NCBI GenBank assembly: GCA_030448085.1
Contig: JAUJNU010000003.1
Coordinates: 1-64,000 of the forward strand
Direction of reading: 5' to 3'
Source: Actinomycetota bacterium
Lineage (GTDB): Bacteria > Actinomycetota > UBA4738 > CADDZG01 > WHSQ01
DNA length: 64,000 nucleotides
The notes beneath the pieces were generated by a model, which saw only the letters and a program-made list of their open reading frames with translations, had not been told where the DNA came from and made no database searches. Position 1 is the stretch's first letter, and each line of letters starts with the position of its first letter. Both the position numbers and the translations under genes were made by a program. Positions 1 through 8,223 of the stretch are shown piece after piece.

Positions 1-665
1 CCGGCTCGTCCCTGTCCACGCCGATGATCGCCGAGGAAGCCGCCGGGCTCCTCCTCAACTCCTACCTCGAATCGATGCGTGAGAAAAGGATGAGGGACCG
101 CATAACGATCGAGACCCTCGCCGGCGCGGTCGAGGTGAGAGACCTCTGCACCGGAGAGCACTTGAGGCGGGTCACTCAGCTCGCGGTCGAGTGCCTCGAG
201 CGGATCGACGCGGGCCTCGCCAAGAACGAGGAGATCTCTTTCGGATTCATGCTTCACGATGTGGGGAAGATCGGCACCCCCGACGCCATCCTCCAGAAGC
301 CCGGCCCCCTGACGGACGAGGAATGGGCGGTCATGAAGATGCACCCGGAGATGGGGGTGAAGATCGTGGAGCCGATCGGCTTCACGAGCGCCGCAACCGA
401 CGTGATCCTCAACCACCACGAGCGGTGGGACGGCACGGGATACCCGCTACGACTAAAGGGAGACGAGATCCCGCTCTCGGCGCGCACCTTTGCGGTCGTG
501 GACGCCTACGACGCGATGACGAGCGACAGGCCCTACCGTCCCGCCATGACGGATGAGACCGCCCTGTCCTCCATCAAAGAGGTGTCCGGAACGATGTACG
601 ACCCCGACATCGTGGACGTCTTCATCGACCTTCGGGAGAGCCAGGCCGCCCCCACCAACTGGTAA
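1..665 (+). CDS. HD-GYP domain phosphodiesterase, 5' end cut off by the window
   Basis: The frame is open from the left edge, so the N-terminus is missing; the first ATG seen is at 24. Counted from there, residues 30-200 form an HD-GYP domain: GEHLRR near 44-49, the metal-binding HD pair in HDVGKIG at 78-84, and the signature HHERWDGTGYP at 131-141. Family knowledge: HD-GYP enzymes hydrolyse the second messenger cyclic di-GMP at a metal centre. All expected ligands are present, so it should be active. No sensor domain lies in the visible part; one may precede it. A second HD-GYP protein at 23567-24649 and a BldD-like cyclic di-GMP sensor at 37080-37565 make a working cyclic di-GMP circuit likely. 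Confidence 0.9.
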   Translation, partial: GSSLSTPMIAEEAAGLLLNSYLESMREKRMRDRITIETLAGAVEVRDLCTGEHLRRVTQLAVECLERIDAGLAKNEEISFGFMLHDVGKIGTPDAILQKPGPLTDEEWAVMKMHPEMGVKIVEPIGFTSAATDVILNHHERWDGTGYPLRLKGDEIPLSARTFAVVDAYDAMTSDRPYRPAMTDETALSSIKEVSGTMYDPDIVDVFIDLRESQAAPTNW

Positions 666-728
666 TACTTGACTGGCCGCGGTCACCGTGCAAGCCTGCT
701 CTTAGCCTTCTAGAGGGAGCGGGTACGG

Positions 729-1397
729 GTGCGCGAGGAGCGATTGGTCAAGCTGGAAGAGGACCTTAAGAGGGTCACCGGCATCAGGCATGCCCGGGTC
801 GTCGGCGTCGACGACCCCTCCGAGATCCACATCGTGGCGACTCCAGACAGGTCCCCCAAGCAGCTGGTGCGCGACGTTCAGTCGCTGGCGTCGGCAGGCT
901 TCGGGCTCGAGATCGATCACCGCATCGTCTCGATCGTGCAGTTGGGCGAGCACGTGGAGCTACCGAACGGGACTGCCCCCGAGGTCGCCGAGTTGTCGAA
1001 CACGCGTGGACGTCGCCCCGAGGTAGAAGCGGTGGTGCTCTCGAGCTCCGGCGAGACCGGGTGGGTCAAGGTGACCCTTCGCTGGCTCGACGAGACGACG
1101 ACCGAGGGGGCCGGAGCGGCGACATCCAGCAGGGACTCGAGGGCAAGGGCGGCCTCCGCCGCGCTGCAACAAGCGCTCGACCCGGTGCTGAAGGCGCGGG
1201 GGGCGCACCTCGACGTACATCAGATCCTGCTCCAGCCGATCGGGACCAACGACTCCGTTCTGGTTCAGGGCTTTTACTCCGAGAAGGGAACCGTCACCCC
1301 CTTCGTCGGATCCGCGATCGTGCACGACGACGTCGCGACGGCCGCCGTCCACGCCCTGCTGCAGGCGGTCAACCGGAAGCTCGAGTCAGCGGCCTAA
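729..1397 (+). CDS. conserved hypothetical protein, 222 residues
   Basis: Not recognised. The GTG start at 729 follows a GAGGGAG Shine-Dalgarno motif nine bases upstream. The protein is soluble with no signal peptide or membrane helix. Residues 1-75 look like a compact alpha/beta unit beginning with a charged helix; residues 95-222 look like a second alpha/beta unit with an Ala-rich helix near 135-150. A Thr/Gly/Ser-rich stretch near 125-135 may be a linker. The gene lies 63 bp after the HD-GYP gene on the same strand, so the two could be co-transcribed, which would hint at a signalling role; this is inference only. Its end overlaps the convergent DUF5317 gene by 12 bp. Confidence 0.7.
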   Translation: MREERLVKLEEDLKRVTGIRHARVVGVDDPSEIHIVATPDRSPKQLVRDVQSLASAGFGLEIDHRIVSIVQLGEHVELPNGTAPEVAELSNTRGRRPEVEAVVLSSSGETGWVKVTLRWLDETTTEGAGAATSSRDSRARAASAALQQALDPVLKARGAHLDVHQILLQPIGTNDSVLVQGFYSEKGTVTPFVGSAIVHDDVATAAVHALLQAVNRKLESAA

Positions 1398-1988
1398 GCC
1401 CGCGTCTCCTCTGCTCATCGCCCGCACGTACACGACGCGCGCGAAGCCGACGGCCAGGAAGATATCCCCGACGCTAAGGATCTGATTCAGCAGGGGCAAA
1501 GCGAGGACATCTCCCAGGAACGGCGCCACCGTGTTCCGATCGAGGATCTCGTGCTTGATCCCAGGCTCAGATAGCTCCGCCGGGTCGAGGCCCGCGCGCT
1601 CCACTGCCTCGAGCGAGACCGGCATCGCGCCGTTCAGGCTGATCACCGCCACGTTCAGTGTCAAACCGAGGGCCGCTATGAGCGTCCCCGCGAGGTTGCG
1701 GTTCAACACGAGGAAGGCCAACACCCCCGAGATCGAGAGGAGGGTGATGGTGAGCTTCCACCCGTCGGTCAGCCACTCGGGATTCCAGATCTGGAAGCCG
1801 AGCTGCAGGCCGAAGCCGGCGAAGAGGAGCCAAACCCAGGAGAACCGGGTCTCCGCCACCCGCTGGAGGGACCCTCCCCTAAACATGGCCACGATCCCGG
1901 CGAGCGCGGCAAGGAGCAGGGCGAGTAACACCTGCTCATCTGACAACGAGCGCACCTCAGCTTCAAGAACCCCCACTAGGCTGGACAC
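1386..1988 (-). CDS. DUF5317 family membrane protein
   Basis: A multi-pass membrane protein of about 180-200 residues with hydrophobic segments near 21-36, 50-65, 80-95 and 100-118, and a C-terminal one after a soluble stretch. [10 protein letters not shown] and the late [18 protein letters not shown] segment match my memory of DUF5317, a family common in Actinomycetota and Firmicutes with no known function. The longest frame starts with GTG at 1988, touching the divergent glycosylase start; a GTG at 1931 would start directly before the first helix, as family members usually do, and may be the real start. It is convergent with the preceding unknown gene. Confidence 0.75.
   Translation of the reverse strand: MSSLVGVLEAEVRSLSDEQVLLALLLAALAGIVAMFRGGSLQRVAETRFSWVWLLFAGFGLQLGFQIWNPEWLTDGWKLTITLLSISGVLAFLVLNRNLAGTLIAALGLTLNVAVISLNGAMPVSLEAVERAGLDPAELSEPGIKHEILDRNTVAPFLGDVLALPLLNQILSVGDIFLAVGFARVVYVRAMSRGDAGLGR
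1977..1982 (+). promoter_or_regulatory. leaderless-type -10 element of the glycosylase gene
   Basis: TAGGCT ends six bases before the ATG at 1989 and no Shine-Dalgarno motif is present. A TANNNT box at this distance places transcription at or next to the start codon. Confidence 0.45.
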
Positions 1989-2819
1989 ATGCCAGAGCTA
2001 CCGGAGATGCAGGCTCTCGCCGAACGACTGGAGGCGATGCTTCAGGGAAAGAACTTCATGCGTGTCGACGTGATGCAGTTCTCCGCACTCAAGACCGTCT
2101 CCCCCGGCCCCCATGAGCTGGCCGGAACCACAGTGGACGCGGTTGGTCGACGCGGAAAGTACCTGGTTTTCGACACGTCCGGCCCCCGCGTCCTCGTCCA
2201 CCTGTCGCAGGGGGGCCGGGTCGATGTGGAGGAGCCGCCAAAGCGCACGAAGCCGAAGGGGTCTGTCGTGAGGTTCCACTTCGAGGGAGCCCTTTCGATC
2301 CTCGTGAAGGAGTTCGGCACCGAGCGCAAGGCCGCTTGGTGGGTGCTCCCGGCCCGAGAAGTGGGGCCGATGGAGGTGCTCGGGCCCGAGCCCTTCAGCG
2401 ACGAGTTCGAGACCCTGATCCTCGAGAGCGAGGACAGGAGGCGGCTCAACACCCTGCTGCGGGACCAAAGAACGATCGCAGGCATCGGCAGGGGGTTCGC
2501 CGACGACATCCTGCACGGGGCGAAGCTCTCCCCCTTCGCAACCCTCGCCGGGCTGACGCCGGACCAACGAGCGGAGCTGGTGAAGCGAACCCGGGAGGTC
2601 CTGTCGGCCGCGACCGACAATGAGCGCGAGCGGAACGCGGGCCATCCGGCCAAGAAAGCCGCCCGTTTACACGTCCAACAACAGCAAGGGAGGCCATGTC
2701 CAGTCTGCGGCGACACGATGAAGCGCATCTCTTACGAGTCCCACGAGATCCTACTGCCCCGCTGCCAAACCGGGGGCAAGGAGCTGGCCGACCGCCGTAT
2801 GTCCAGGCTCCTCAAGTGA
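1989..2819 (+). CDS. mutM: Fpg/Nei family DNA glycosylase
   Basis: Base-excision repair enzyme that removes oxidised bases and nicks the strand. The chain starts PELPEM, giving the catalytic N-terminal proline and the essential glutamate. RRGKYLVF supplies the conserved beta-hairpin lysine. A helix-two-turn-helix region (near residues 145-180, [13 protein letters not shown]) and a C-terminal zinc finger follow. The finger opens with CPVC but its second half reads LPRCQTGGK, where most relatives have CPxCQ, so one of four zinc cysteines appears lost. The [10 protein letters not shown] ending is typical of an actinobacterial branch of the family. Length (276) is normal. It may act on formamidopyrimidine or Nei-type substrates; the branch is not certain. 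Confidence 0.9.
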   Translation: MPELPEMQALAERLEAMLQGKNFMRVDVMQFSALKTVSPGPHELAGTTVDAVGRRGKYLVFDTSGPRVLVHLSQGGRVDVEEPPKRTKPKGSVVRFHFEGALSILVKEFGTERKAAWWVLPAREVGPMEVLGPEPFSDEFETLILESEDRRRLNTLLRDQRTIAGIGRGFADDILHGAKLSPFATLAGLTPDQRAELVKRTREVLSAATDNERERNAGHPAKKAARLHVQQQQGRPCPVCGDTMKRISYESHEILLPRCQTGGKELADRRMSRLLK

Positions 2820-3601
2820 AGGCAGTGAAGGAAAACGACCCAGTAAGGGCTAATTCCCGGACCAGACCCTCGCTGGCCTGAAAGGCCTCGACCGCTCCCT
2901 TTACCCCCACGACGGCACCGACCACGATCGTGGCGGAGGCCTCACCGCGGCTGGCTCAAGGAGGTACGACCTCTCCCAACCTCCCAACCAACGTTCGCTG
3001 ATGCCGGTGACTAGCGTTCTCGATGACGGCCGCCGGCTCGTGCGCTGCGCCCCGCTGCCAGCAGCGCCTGAACGGTCTCGCTCAGGCTTCCGACCCCCAT
3101 CATCAGAACCAGCGTGTCTGCGGGGGATGTCGGCCCCGGCTCCCGCCTTGGCACCGCTGAGATGCCCGGACATCACGGCAAAGATGAAGCGAGCCCCCGG
3201 TGCGTGAGTGGTATCCCTGCGAGGCTAGGAGCCGCGAGCGCGGCAGAGACGCCCGGAACCACCTCGAAGGGGATGCCCCTCTCCGCAAGTGCGAGACATT
3301 CCTCCGCCCCACGACCGAAAACGAAGGGGTCTCCCCCCTTCAGCCTGACCACCTCGAGACCGGATCGAGCTTTCTCCACGAGTAGGTCGCCGATCGCCTC
3401 CTGTGGTACGGCTCGGCCGCCGGGCTCTTTCCCCACGAAGATCAGCTCGGCGTCAGGAGGAGCCTCATCGAGGAGCCTAGGGTCGATCAACCGGTCGTAG
3501 AGGACGGCCCCGGCCGCCCACAACGCCTTCAGCCCCCTCCTCGTCACGAGGTCGGGGTGCCCCGGTCCGGCTCCGACGATCCATACCTTCCCTATCTTCA
3601 T
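2812..3601 (-). CDS. cobA: uroporphyrinogen-III C-methyltransferase, frameshifted
   Basis: SUMT makes precorrin-2, the branch point to siroheme and cobalamin, by two SAM-dependent methylations. From the ATG at 3601 the frame gives the SAM-binding [23 protein letters not shown], the [14 protein letters not shown] loop and [12 protein letters not shown]. It then breaks near 3188. The rest is readable in other frames: [12 protein letters not shown], then [16 protein letters not shown], then [16 protein letters not shown], then [13 protein letters not shown]. At least four shifts are needed, yet every conserved block remains, so indel error is likelier than decay. The inferred stop at 2812 overlaps the convergent glycosylase end. 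It is divergent from the siroheme-dependent sulfite reductase, whose cofactor it helps to make. Confidence 0.85.
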
Positions 3602-3605
3602 GGTC

Positions 3606-3619
3606 TGGTATTTTTACCA
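3606..3619. promoter_or_regulatory. inverted repeat in the cobA/sulfite reductase divergent promoter region
   Basis: TGGTA-TTTT-TACCA is a perfect 5-bp inverted repeat with a 4-bp spacer in the only AT-rich stretch between the two divergent genes (57 bp apart). A TTTACA (3623-3628) and TAAGAT (3644-3649) lie between it and the sulfite reductase start. It could be an operator for a shared sulfur regulator; the arms are short, so chance is possible. Confidence 0.3.
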
Positions 3620-3658
3620 CTGTTTACACAGGGCAAAGGTCACTAAGATGGGAGAAGG

Positions 3659-5437
3659 ATGCCGAGTCAGAGGGGCGAGGGGCAGTGGGCCCTGGGCTAC
3701 CGGGAGCCGCTCAACGCCGCCGAGATGGCTAAGCGCGAGGACGATGGGCTGAATGTTCGCCAGCGCATCGAATCCGACTACTCCCGCAAAGGGTTCGCTT
3801 CGATCTGGCCCTCGGATCTACGCAACCGATTCCGCTGGCACGGCCTCTACACCCAGCGCCCGGAGGGAGATGGGTACTTCATGCTGCGGGTCCGCATCCC
3901 CGGGGGAGCGCTCACCTCAGCACAGACCGAGACGATCGGTCGCATCTCACGAGACTTCGGCCGTGATGTCGCCGACGTCACCGATCGGCAGAACATCCAG
4001 CTCCACTGGATCCGGATCGAAGACGTGCCGGAGATCTGGCGGCAGCTGGAGGGGGTGGGGCTCTCTACGACCGAGGCCTGCGGGGACACCCCCCGCAACA
4101 TCCTCGGCTGCCCCCTGGCGGGCGTTGACGCTTCCGAGGTGATCGACGCCTCGCCCCTCGTGACTGCAACGAACGCAAGACTGGTAGGGGATCCGGAGTT
4201 CTCCAACCTCCCCCGCAAATACAAGATATCGATCTCCGGTTGCTCGCACGGCTGCGCGCAACACGAGATAAATGATGTTGGCCTCACCGGCGCCATCGCT
4301 CCGTCGAGGCAGCGGGGATTCGACCTGTGGGTCGGAGGTGGGCTCAGCACCACACCGATGTTCGCCAGAAGGCTCGGCGTCTTCGTTGCTCCGGAGGACG
4401 TGACCACTGTCGTCGTGGCGGTCACAGAGATCTTTCGTGACTGGGGCTACCGGCGCGCCCGGAACAGGGCACGACTCAAGTTCCTGATGCGGGACTGGGG
4501 GCCGGAGAGGTTCAGCGAGGTGTTGGAGGAGAGACTGGGACGTAGGCTTCCGAGTTTGGACGAGCCCCCCTCCTCTGATCAGACCGGACGGGAGCACATA
4601 GGCGTCTGGTCCCAATCCGACGGGCTCAACTACGTCGGTTTCGCCCCCCGGGCCGGCCGGATCCCCGGTCACGCCCTAAGGGCCGTCGCGGCGCTCGCCG
4701 AGGAGCACGGATCCGGCCAGGTGCGCACCACGACACAGCAGAAGATGGTGATCCTGGGGGTCGCCAACGAACACGTCCGACCTCTCGTGAAGGCCCTCGA
4801 CCTCCTGGATCTTCCGAGCGGCCCGTCGAACTGGAGGGCGGGAACGATGGCCTGCACGGGCATCGAGTTCTGCAAGCTCGCGATCGTCGAGACGAAAGGG
4901 CGAGCTGCGGAGATCTACCGATATCTAGAGCGGTCGCTCCCGGGCTGCGAGGACGAGATCAGGATAAACGTGAACGGCTGTCCCAACTCTTGCGCCCGCT
5001 ACCAGACCGCGGATGTCGGGCTCATGGGATGCCAGATGACGCTGAGAACGTGGGTAACCGATCACGAGGGGAACCAGGTTGAGGAGCGTCGGAAGGTGGA
5101 GGCTTTCCTCGTGCACCTGGGGGGCCACCTTGGCCGGGACCGCGCCTTCGGGCGCAAAGTAAGGGGCGTCAAGATCCCGGCGTCGGAAGCCGGCCCCTAC
5201 ATCGAGTCCCTGATCAAACGCTACCGACGGCAGCGTGAGGACGGCGAGACGTTCGCGCGTTTCGTCGGCCGCTTGGACGATCCGGCCCTCGCGGCCTTTG
5301 CTGCGCCGTCTGAGAGTTCGGCCCCTCTCCCGGCCCCGGCGAGCGTGGCGGAGCCGCGTTCCTCATGCCGGCCTCGCAGCGCGGGCGCCGCCCCTCTCCC
5401 GGCCCCCGCGATCGTGGCCGAGCCGAGATCCTCATGA
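3659..5437 (+). CDS. sir: ferredoxin-dependent sulfite (or nitrite) reductase
   Basis: Siroheme/4Fe-4S enzyme for six-electron reduction of sulfite to sulfide (nitrite to ammonia in close relatives). It shows the two repeated ferredoxin-like and catalytic halves of the family. RNILGCPLAG and KYKISISGC lie in the first half; the cluster and siroheme ligands are CTGIEFC (C399, C405) and CPNSC (C441, C445). The Shine-Dalgarno GGAGAAGG directly precedes the ATG at 3659. Neighbours decide the substrate: cysH and siroheme genes follow, so sulfite reduction is favoured. The last 35 residues are a low-complexity Pro/Ala/Ser tail made by a 69-bp in-frame duplication. The stop overlaps the cysH start (ATGA). 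Confidence 0.92.
   Translation: MPSQRGEGQWALGYREPLNAAEMAKREDDGLNVRQRIESDYSRKGFASIWPSDLRNRFRWHGLYTQRPEGDGYFMLRVRIPGGALTSAQTETIGRISRDFGRDVADVTDRQNIQLHWIRIEDVPEIWRQLEGVGLSTTEACGDTPRNILGCPLAGVDASEVIDASPLVTATNARLVGDPEFSNLPRKYKISISGCSHGCAQHEINDVGLTGAIAPSRQRGFDLWVGGGLSTTPMFARRLGVFVAPEDVTTVVVAVTEIFRDWGYRRARNRARLKFLMRDWGPERFSEVLEERLGRRLPSLDEPPSSDQTGREHIGVWSQSDGLNYVGFAPRAGRIPGHALRAVAALAEEHGSGQVRTTTQQKMVILGVANEHVRPLVKALDLLDLPSGPSNWRAGTMACTGIEFCKLAIVETKGRAAEIYRYLERSLPGCEDEIRINVNGCPNSCARYQTADVGLMGCQMTLRTWVTDHEGNQVEERRKVEAFLVHLGGHLGRDRAFGRKVRGVKIPASEAGPYIESLIKRYRRQREDGETFARFVGRLDDPALAAFAAPSESSAPLPAPASVAEPRSSCRPRSAGAAPLPAPAIVAEPRSS
5321..5436 (+). repeat. imperfect 47-bp direct repeat, 69-bp period, across the sir/cysH junction
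   Basis: Copies at 5321-5367 and 5390-5436 match at 42 of 47 positions by eye. Each ends in CCTCATG. In the second copy that ATG is the cysH start and overlaps the sir stop; in the first copy the following base removes the stop, so sir reads through. The 69-bp period is in frame for both genes and adds 23 residues to the sir tail. Confidence 0.85.
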
Positions 5438-6186
5438 CTGCCTCCCCGCGGGGGCGCGTCGCGTCGCCGGACGAGCATTACCTGGACCTCGACTCCGCAG
5501 GCCCTTCCGAGATCCTCACCTGGGCCGCCAGCAGCATCGACCAGCTTGCCATCGCTACCTCCTTCCAATCCTCCGGCTTGGTGCTGCTGCACCTGCTGCG
5601 TGAGATAAAGCCGGACATCCCGGTCCTCTTCCTCGATACCGGGTTCCACTTCGAGGAGACGCTCCGCTTCCGCCACGAGATCCGGGAGCTATGGGACTTG
5701 AAGCTGGTCGATCTCAGAGGGGCGCACGGGAACTCGCATGAGCAGGCACGGATCCACGGGCCCAGGTTGTTCGAGCGCGACCCGGAGAGGTGCTGCGCCA
5801 TCAACAAGGTGGAGCCGCTGCAGCTGGCACTGGAGGAATTCGACGGGTGGATCTCCGGGATCCGGCGTGACCAGTCCCCTCTTCGCGCCAGGACCCCCGT
5901 CGTAGAGGCTCAGATGCTGCCGAGCGGCAACGAGGTTCTCAAGATCCACCCCCTGGCCAACTGGAACAAGGAGCAGGTCGGACGATATCTGGCCGACAAC
6001 TCCGTCCCGACCCACCCACTCCTCGAGAGCGGCTTCAGATCGATCGGATGCTGGCCTTGCACGCGAGCGGTTGGCCAAGGGGAGCACGACAGGGCCGGCC
6101 GGTGGGACGCATTCGACAAAACCGAGTGCGGGATCCACTCCTTCGGTAAGCCGCACGGGCCCAAGCAGACGGAAGCGGAGCAGTGA
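5434..6186 (+). CDS. cysH: phosphoadenylyl-sulfate / adenylyl-sulfate reductase
   Basis: Reduces APS or PAPS to sulfite, the step before sulfite reductase. About 250 residues from the ATG at 5434; an in-frame ATG at 5365 belongs to the duplicated junction and is less likely. The nucleotide-binding region is ATSFQSSGLVLLHLL (41-55) and LFLDTGFHF (65-73). C120-C121 and C206-x2-C209 are the four 4Fe-4S ligands, and ECGIH (231-235) carries the catalytic cysteine. The iron-sulfur cysteines mark the plant/actinobacterial type, which usually prefers APS; specificity cannot be proven here. It is coupled to sir at its start and to a small zinc-ribbon gene at its end. Confidence 0.93.
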   Translation: MTASPRGRVASPDEHYLDLDSAGPSEILTWAASSIDQLAIATSFQSSGLVLLHLLREIKPDIPVLFLDTGFHFEETLRFRHEIRELWDLKLVDLRGAHGNSHEQARIHGPRLFERDPERCCAINKVEPLQLALEEFDGWISGIRRDQSPLRARTPVVEAQMLPSGNEVLKIHPLANWNKEQVGRYLADNSVPTHPLLESGFRSIGCWPCTRAVGQGEHDRAGRWDAFDKTECGIHSFGKPHGPKQTEAEQ

Positions 6187-6326
6187 GCCAGAGAGCCGCG
6201 CCTTACTGCTGTCCCTACTGCGCCGAGGAACAACTCGAGCCATACGGTGAGAAGGGCTGGTACTGCCCCTCCTGCGACCGCCGATTCGAGTTGCGATTCC
6301 TAGGCATCGGCGAGCCCGAAGGCTGA
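6183..6326 (+). CDS. 47-residue zinc-ribbon protein in the sulfur operon
   Basis: Small gene with a GTG start that overlaps the cysH stop as GTGA and ends two bases before the next gene. The product has two knuckles, YCCPYC and WYCPSC, 19 residues apart, ending in FELRFLG: a rubredoxin/zinc-ribbon-like metal site filling almost the whole protein. Tight coupling on both sides says it is translated with the operon. Small Cys-rich proteins in cys operons of other Actinomycetota are known to me, but without a settled role; delivery of electrons, or stabilising CysH or the reductase, are guesses. Confidence 0.8.
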   Translation: MSQRAAPYCCPYCAEEQLEPYGEKGWYCPSCDRRFELRFLGIGEPEG

Positions 6327-6328
6327 TC

Positions 6329-7000
6329 ATGCCCTCTCAGCCGCTCGGCAAGAGGTACTACATGGCATGCCTCGACCTGCAGGGGATGGCCGCCCTTGTC
6401 GTGGGGGCGGGCAGGATAGCTCTCGAGAAGATCGAGGGGCTGCTGGTTGCGGGCGCGGAGGTGCATGTCGTGGCTTCCCAAGTGGACGATGCCGTGGAGC
6501 GGCTCGCCGACGAGGGCCGGATCACCGTGACGAGACGGAACTACGAGGCCACCGATGTGGACGCAGCCTTCATCGTGATCGCAGCGACCGACGACCCTGA
6601 CGTCAACAGGCAGATCCATGACGACTGCAGGGACCGGCAGAAGCTGATCAACGTCGTCGATACGCCCCGTCTCTGCAACTTCATCCTTCCGGCCGTGATC
6701 CGGCAGGGCCCGATCGCCGTAGCCGTCTCTACCGGCGGGGCGAGCCCGGCCCTGGCCAAGAGGCTGAAGAGGGAGATCGGGTCCTTCCTCGGCCCGGAGC
6801 ACGCCCGGTTGGCAGAGCTTCTGAATGAGGTCAGGGACTGGGCGAAAGAGACACTGGCGACGTACGAGGACCGGAAATCGTTCTTCGAGCAGATTGTCGA
6901 CGGAGCCCCAGACCCGATCGAGCTCCTGAGGGGGGGACGAGAGGAAGATCTACGCCATCTCATCGAGGCCTCCAAAGACCGGGATCTCGAGGCGCTTTAG
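6329..7000 (+). CDS. precorrin-2 dehydrogenase / sirohydrochlorin ferrochelatase
   Basis: Converts precorrin-2 to sirohydrochlorin and inserts iron to give siroheme (Met8p or CysG N-terminal domain). It opens with MACLDLQGMAALVVGAGRIA, an NAD-binding Rossmann motif close to the family VVGGGxVA form, then VIAATDD and NVVDTPRLCNFILPA, which is the strongly conserved family block, and STGGASPALAKRLKREI. Length 223 is normal for a stand-alone enzyme. It is the last gene of the sir-cysH-zinc ribbon operon and supplies the reductase cofactor together with cobA. Its stop overlaps the convergent lysA end by four bases. Confidence 0.93.
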   Translation: MPSQPLGKRYYMACLDLQGMAALVVGAGRIALEKIEGLLVAGAEVHVVASQVDDAVERLADEGRITVTRRNYEATDVDAAFIVIAATDDPDVNRQIHDDCRDRQKLINVVDTPRLCNFILPAVIRQGPIAVAVSTGGASPALAKRLKREIGSFLGPEHARLAELLNEVRDWAKETLATYEDRKSFFEQIVDGAPDPIELLRGGREEDLRHLIEASKDRDLEAL

Positions 7001-8175
7001 AGAGACTCATCCAGACGAAGGAGGTCCTCGTACGTCTCCCGGCGGACGATCTGTCTCGCCTCCCCATCCCAAACGAGGACCACGGCGGGGCGGGGGATCC
7101 GGTTGTAGTTGCTCGCCATCGAGTACGTGTACGCGCCGGTTGCCGGGATGCACAGGATGTCACCGGGCCCGGTCTCCGCGGGAAGAGCGAGGTCCTTGAT
7201 CAGGATGTCGCCGGACTCGCAGTGCTTACCGCAGATCGTCACCTCGGCGCCGCCGGGCTCGTCCATGCGGCCCGCGAGGACGGCGACGTACTCGGCTCCG
7301 TAGAGGGCCGGGCGGATGTTCGTAGGTGGCCGGCGGGCCGACGATTGAGCGCGGGCTCCACGAACAGTCGCAGGACCTCGAGCCTGGCCGGTAGCTTCGA
7401 CCACTTGGCTCGAACGCCAGGCGATGGCCTCACCCACGTCGGGGGTCACCTCGTCCTCGTTGTGGGCGATGCCTTGAACCGCCGCCCAGGTTGAGCTCAC
7501 GGACCTCGTAGCCGAGTCTTCTTCAGTCGGATCGCGAATCGCGGCGATCCGCTCGACCGCGCAGGTCGAAGGCATCCATCTCGAGATCTGGGAGCCGATG
7601 TGAGCGTGCAACCCGACGAGCTCACAGCCCGGTATCTCGAGCGCTCGACGCACCGCGCCGAAGGCGACATCTACCGAGGCCGAACCCAACTGGTGTCCTC
7701 CCGACCCGTCTGGACGTACTTCGTGCGTGTGCGCCTCAATGCCCGGGTCACCCCGATGAGGACCCGGTTCCTGACCCCCACCTTCTCGAGCCGGTCCCAT
7801 CTCGTGGAAGGAGTCGACGACGATCCTGCCGGCCCCCACTTCCTGGGCCATCTGGAGCTCGGCGGGGGACTGCTTGCCGTGGAAGATGATCCGCTCGGGG
7901 AAATCAGGCAGCAAGCGCAGAAGCGAGCTCGCCGCCGGTGCAAACATCGATCCCGAGGCCGAGGGCGGCGAGGATCTCGGACACGGCTACGCAGCAGAAG
8001 CTCTTGGCCGTAGAAGTGCTCGGGGGCAGGCGCCGCCGCGTAGGCCGAGCGCTGCTCGGATGCGCCGATCCAGCACGACGAGGGTGCCGTGCCGCTCCGC
8101 CAACTCGAGGCGCGTCGCACCCGCCGATCTCAAACGCCCGCCCGTTCTCGCGGTGTGGGGCAGCAGCTTCTCCAT
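6997..8175 (-). CDS. lysA: diaminopimelate decarboxylase, many frameshifts
   Basis: PLP enzyme for the last step of lysine synthesis. The ATG at 8175 gives MEKLLPHTARTGG. Conserved blocks then appear scattered over frames: LAERHGTLVVLD, HFYGQELLLR, LGIDVCTGGELASALAA, ERIIFHGKQSPAELQMA, GRIVVDSFHEM, ELVGLHAHIGSQI, RPALYGAEYVAV, TICGKHCESGDIL and GDILCIPATGAYTYSMASNY. At least eight shifts are needed in 1.18 kb. Every active-site block survives, so sequencing indels are favoured over a pseudogene. Order on the minus strand is argS, phzF-like, lysA, with short gaps, so likely one operon. Usual family length is about 420-440 residues; this span would encode about 392. Confidence 0.85.
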
Positions 8176-8223
8176 CGAGGAAGGTTAAACGTCGGCGGCG
8201 CCTACGAGGGCGTGTCGGGCCAC

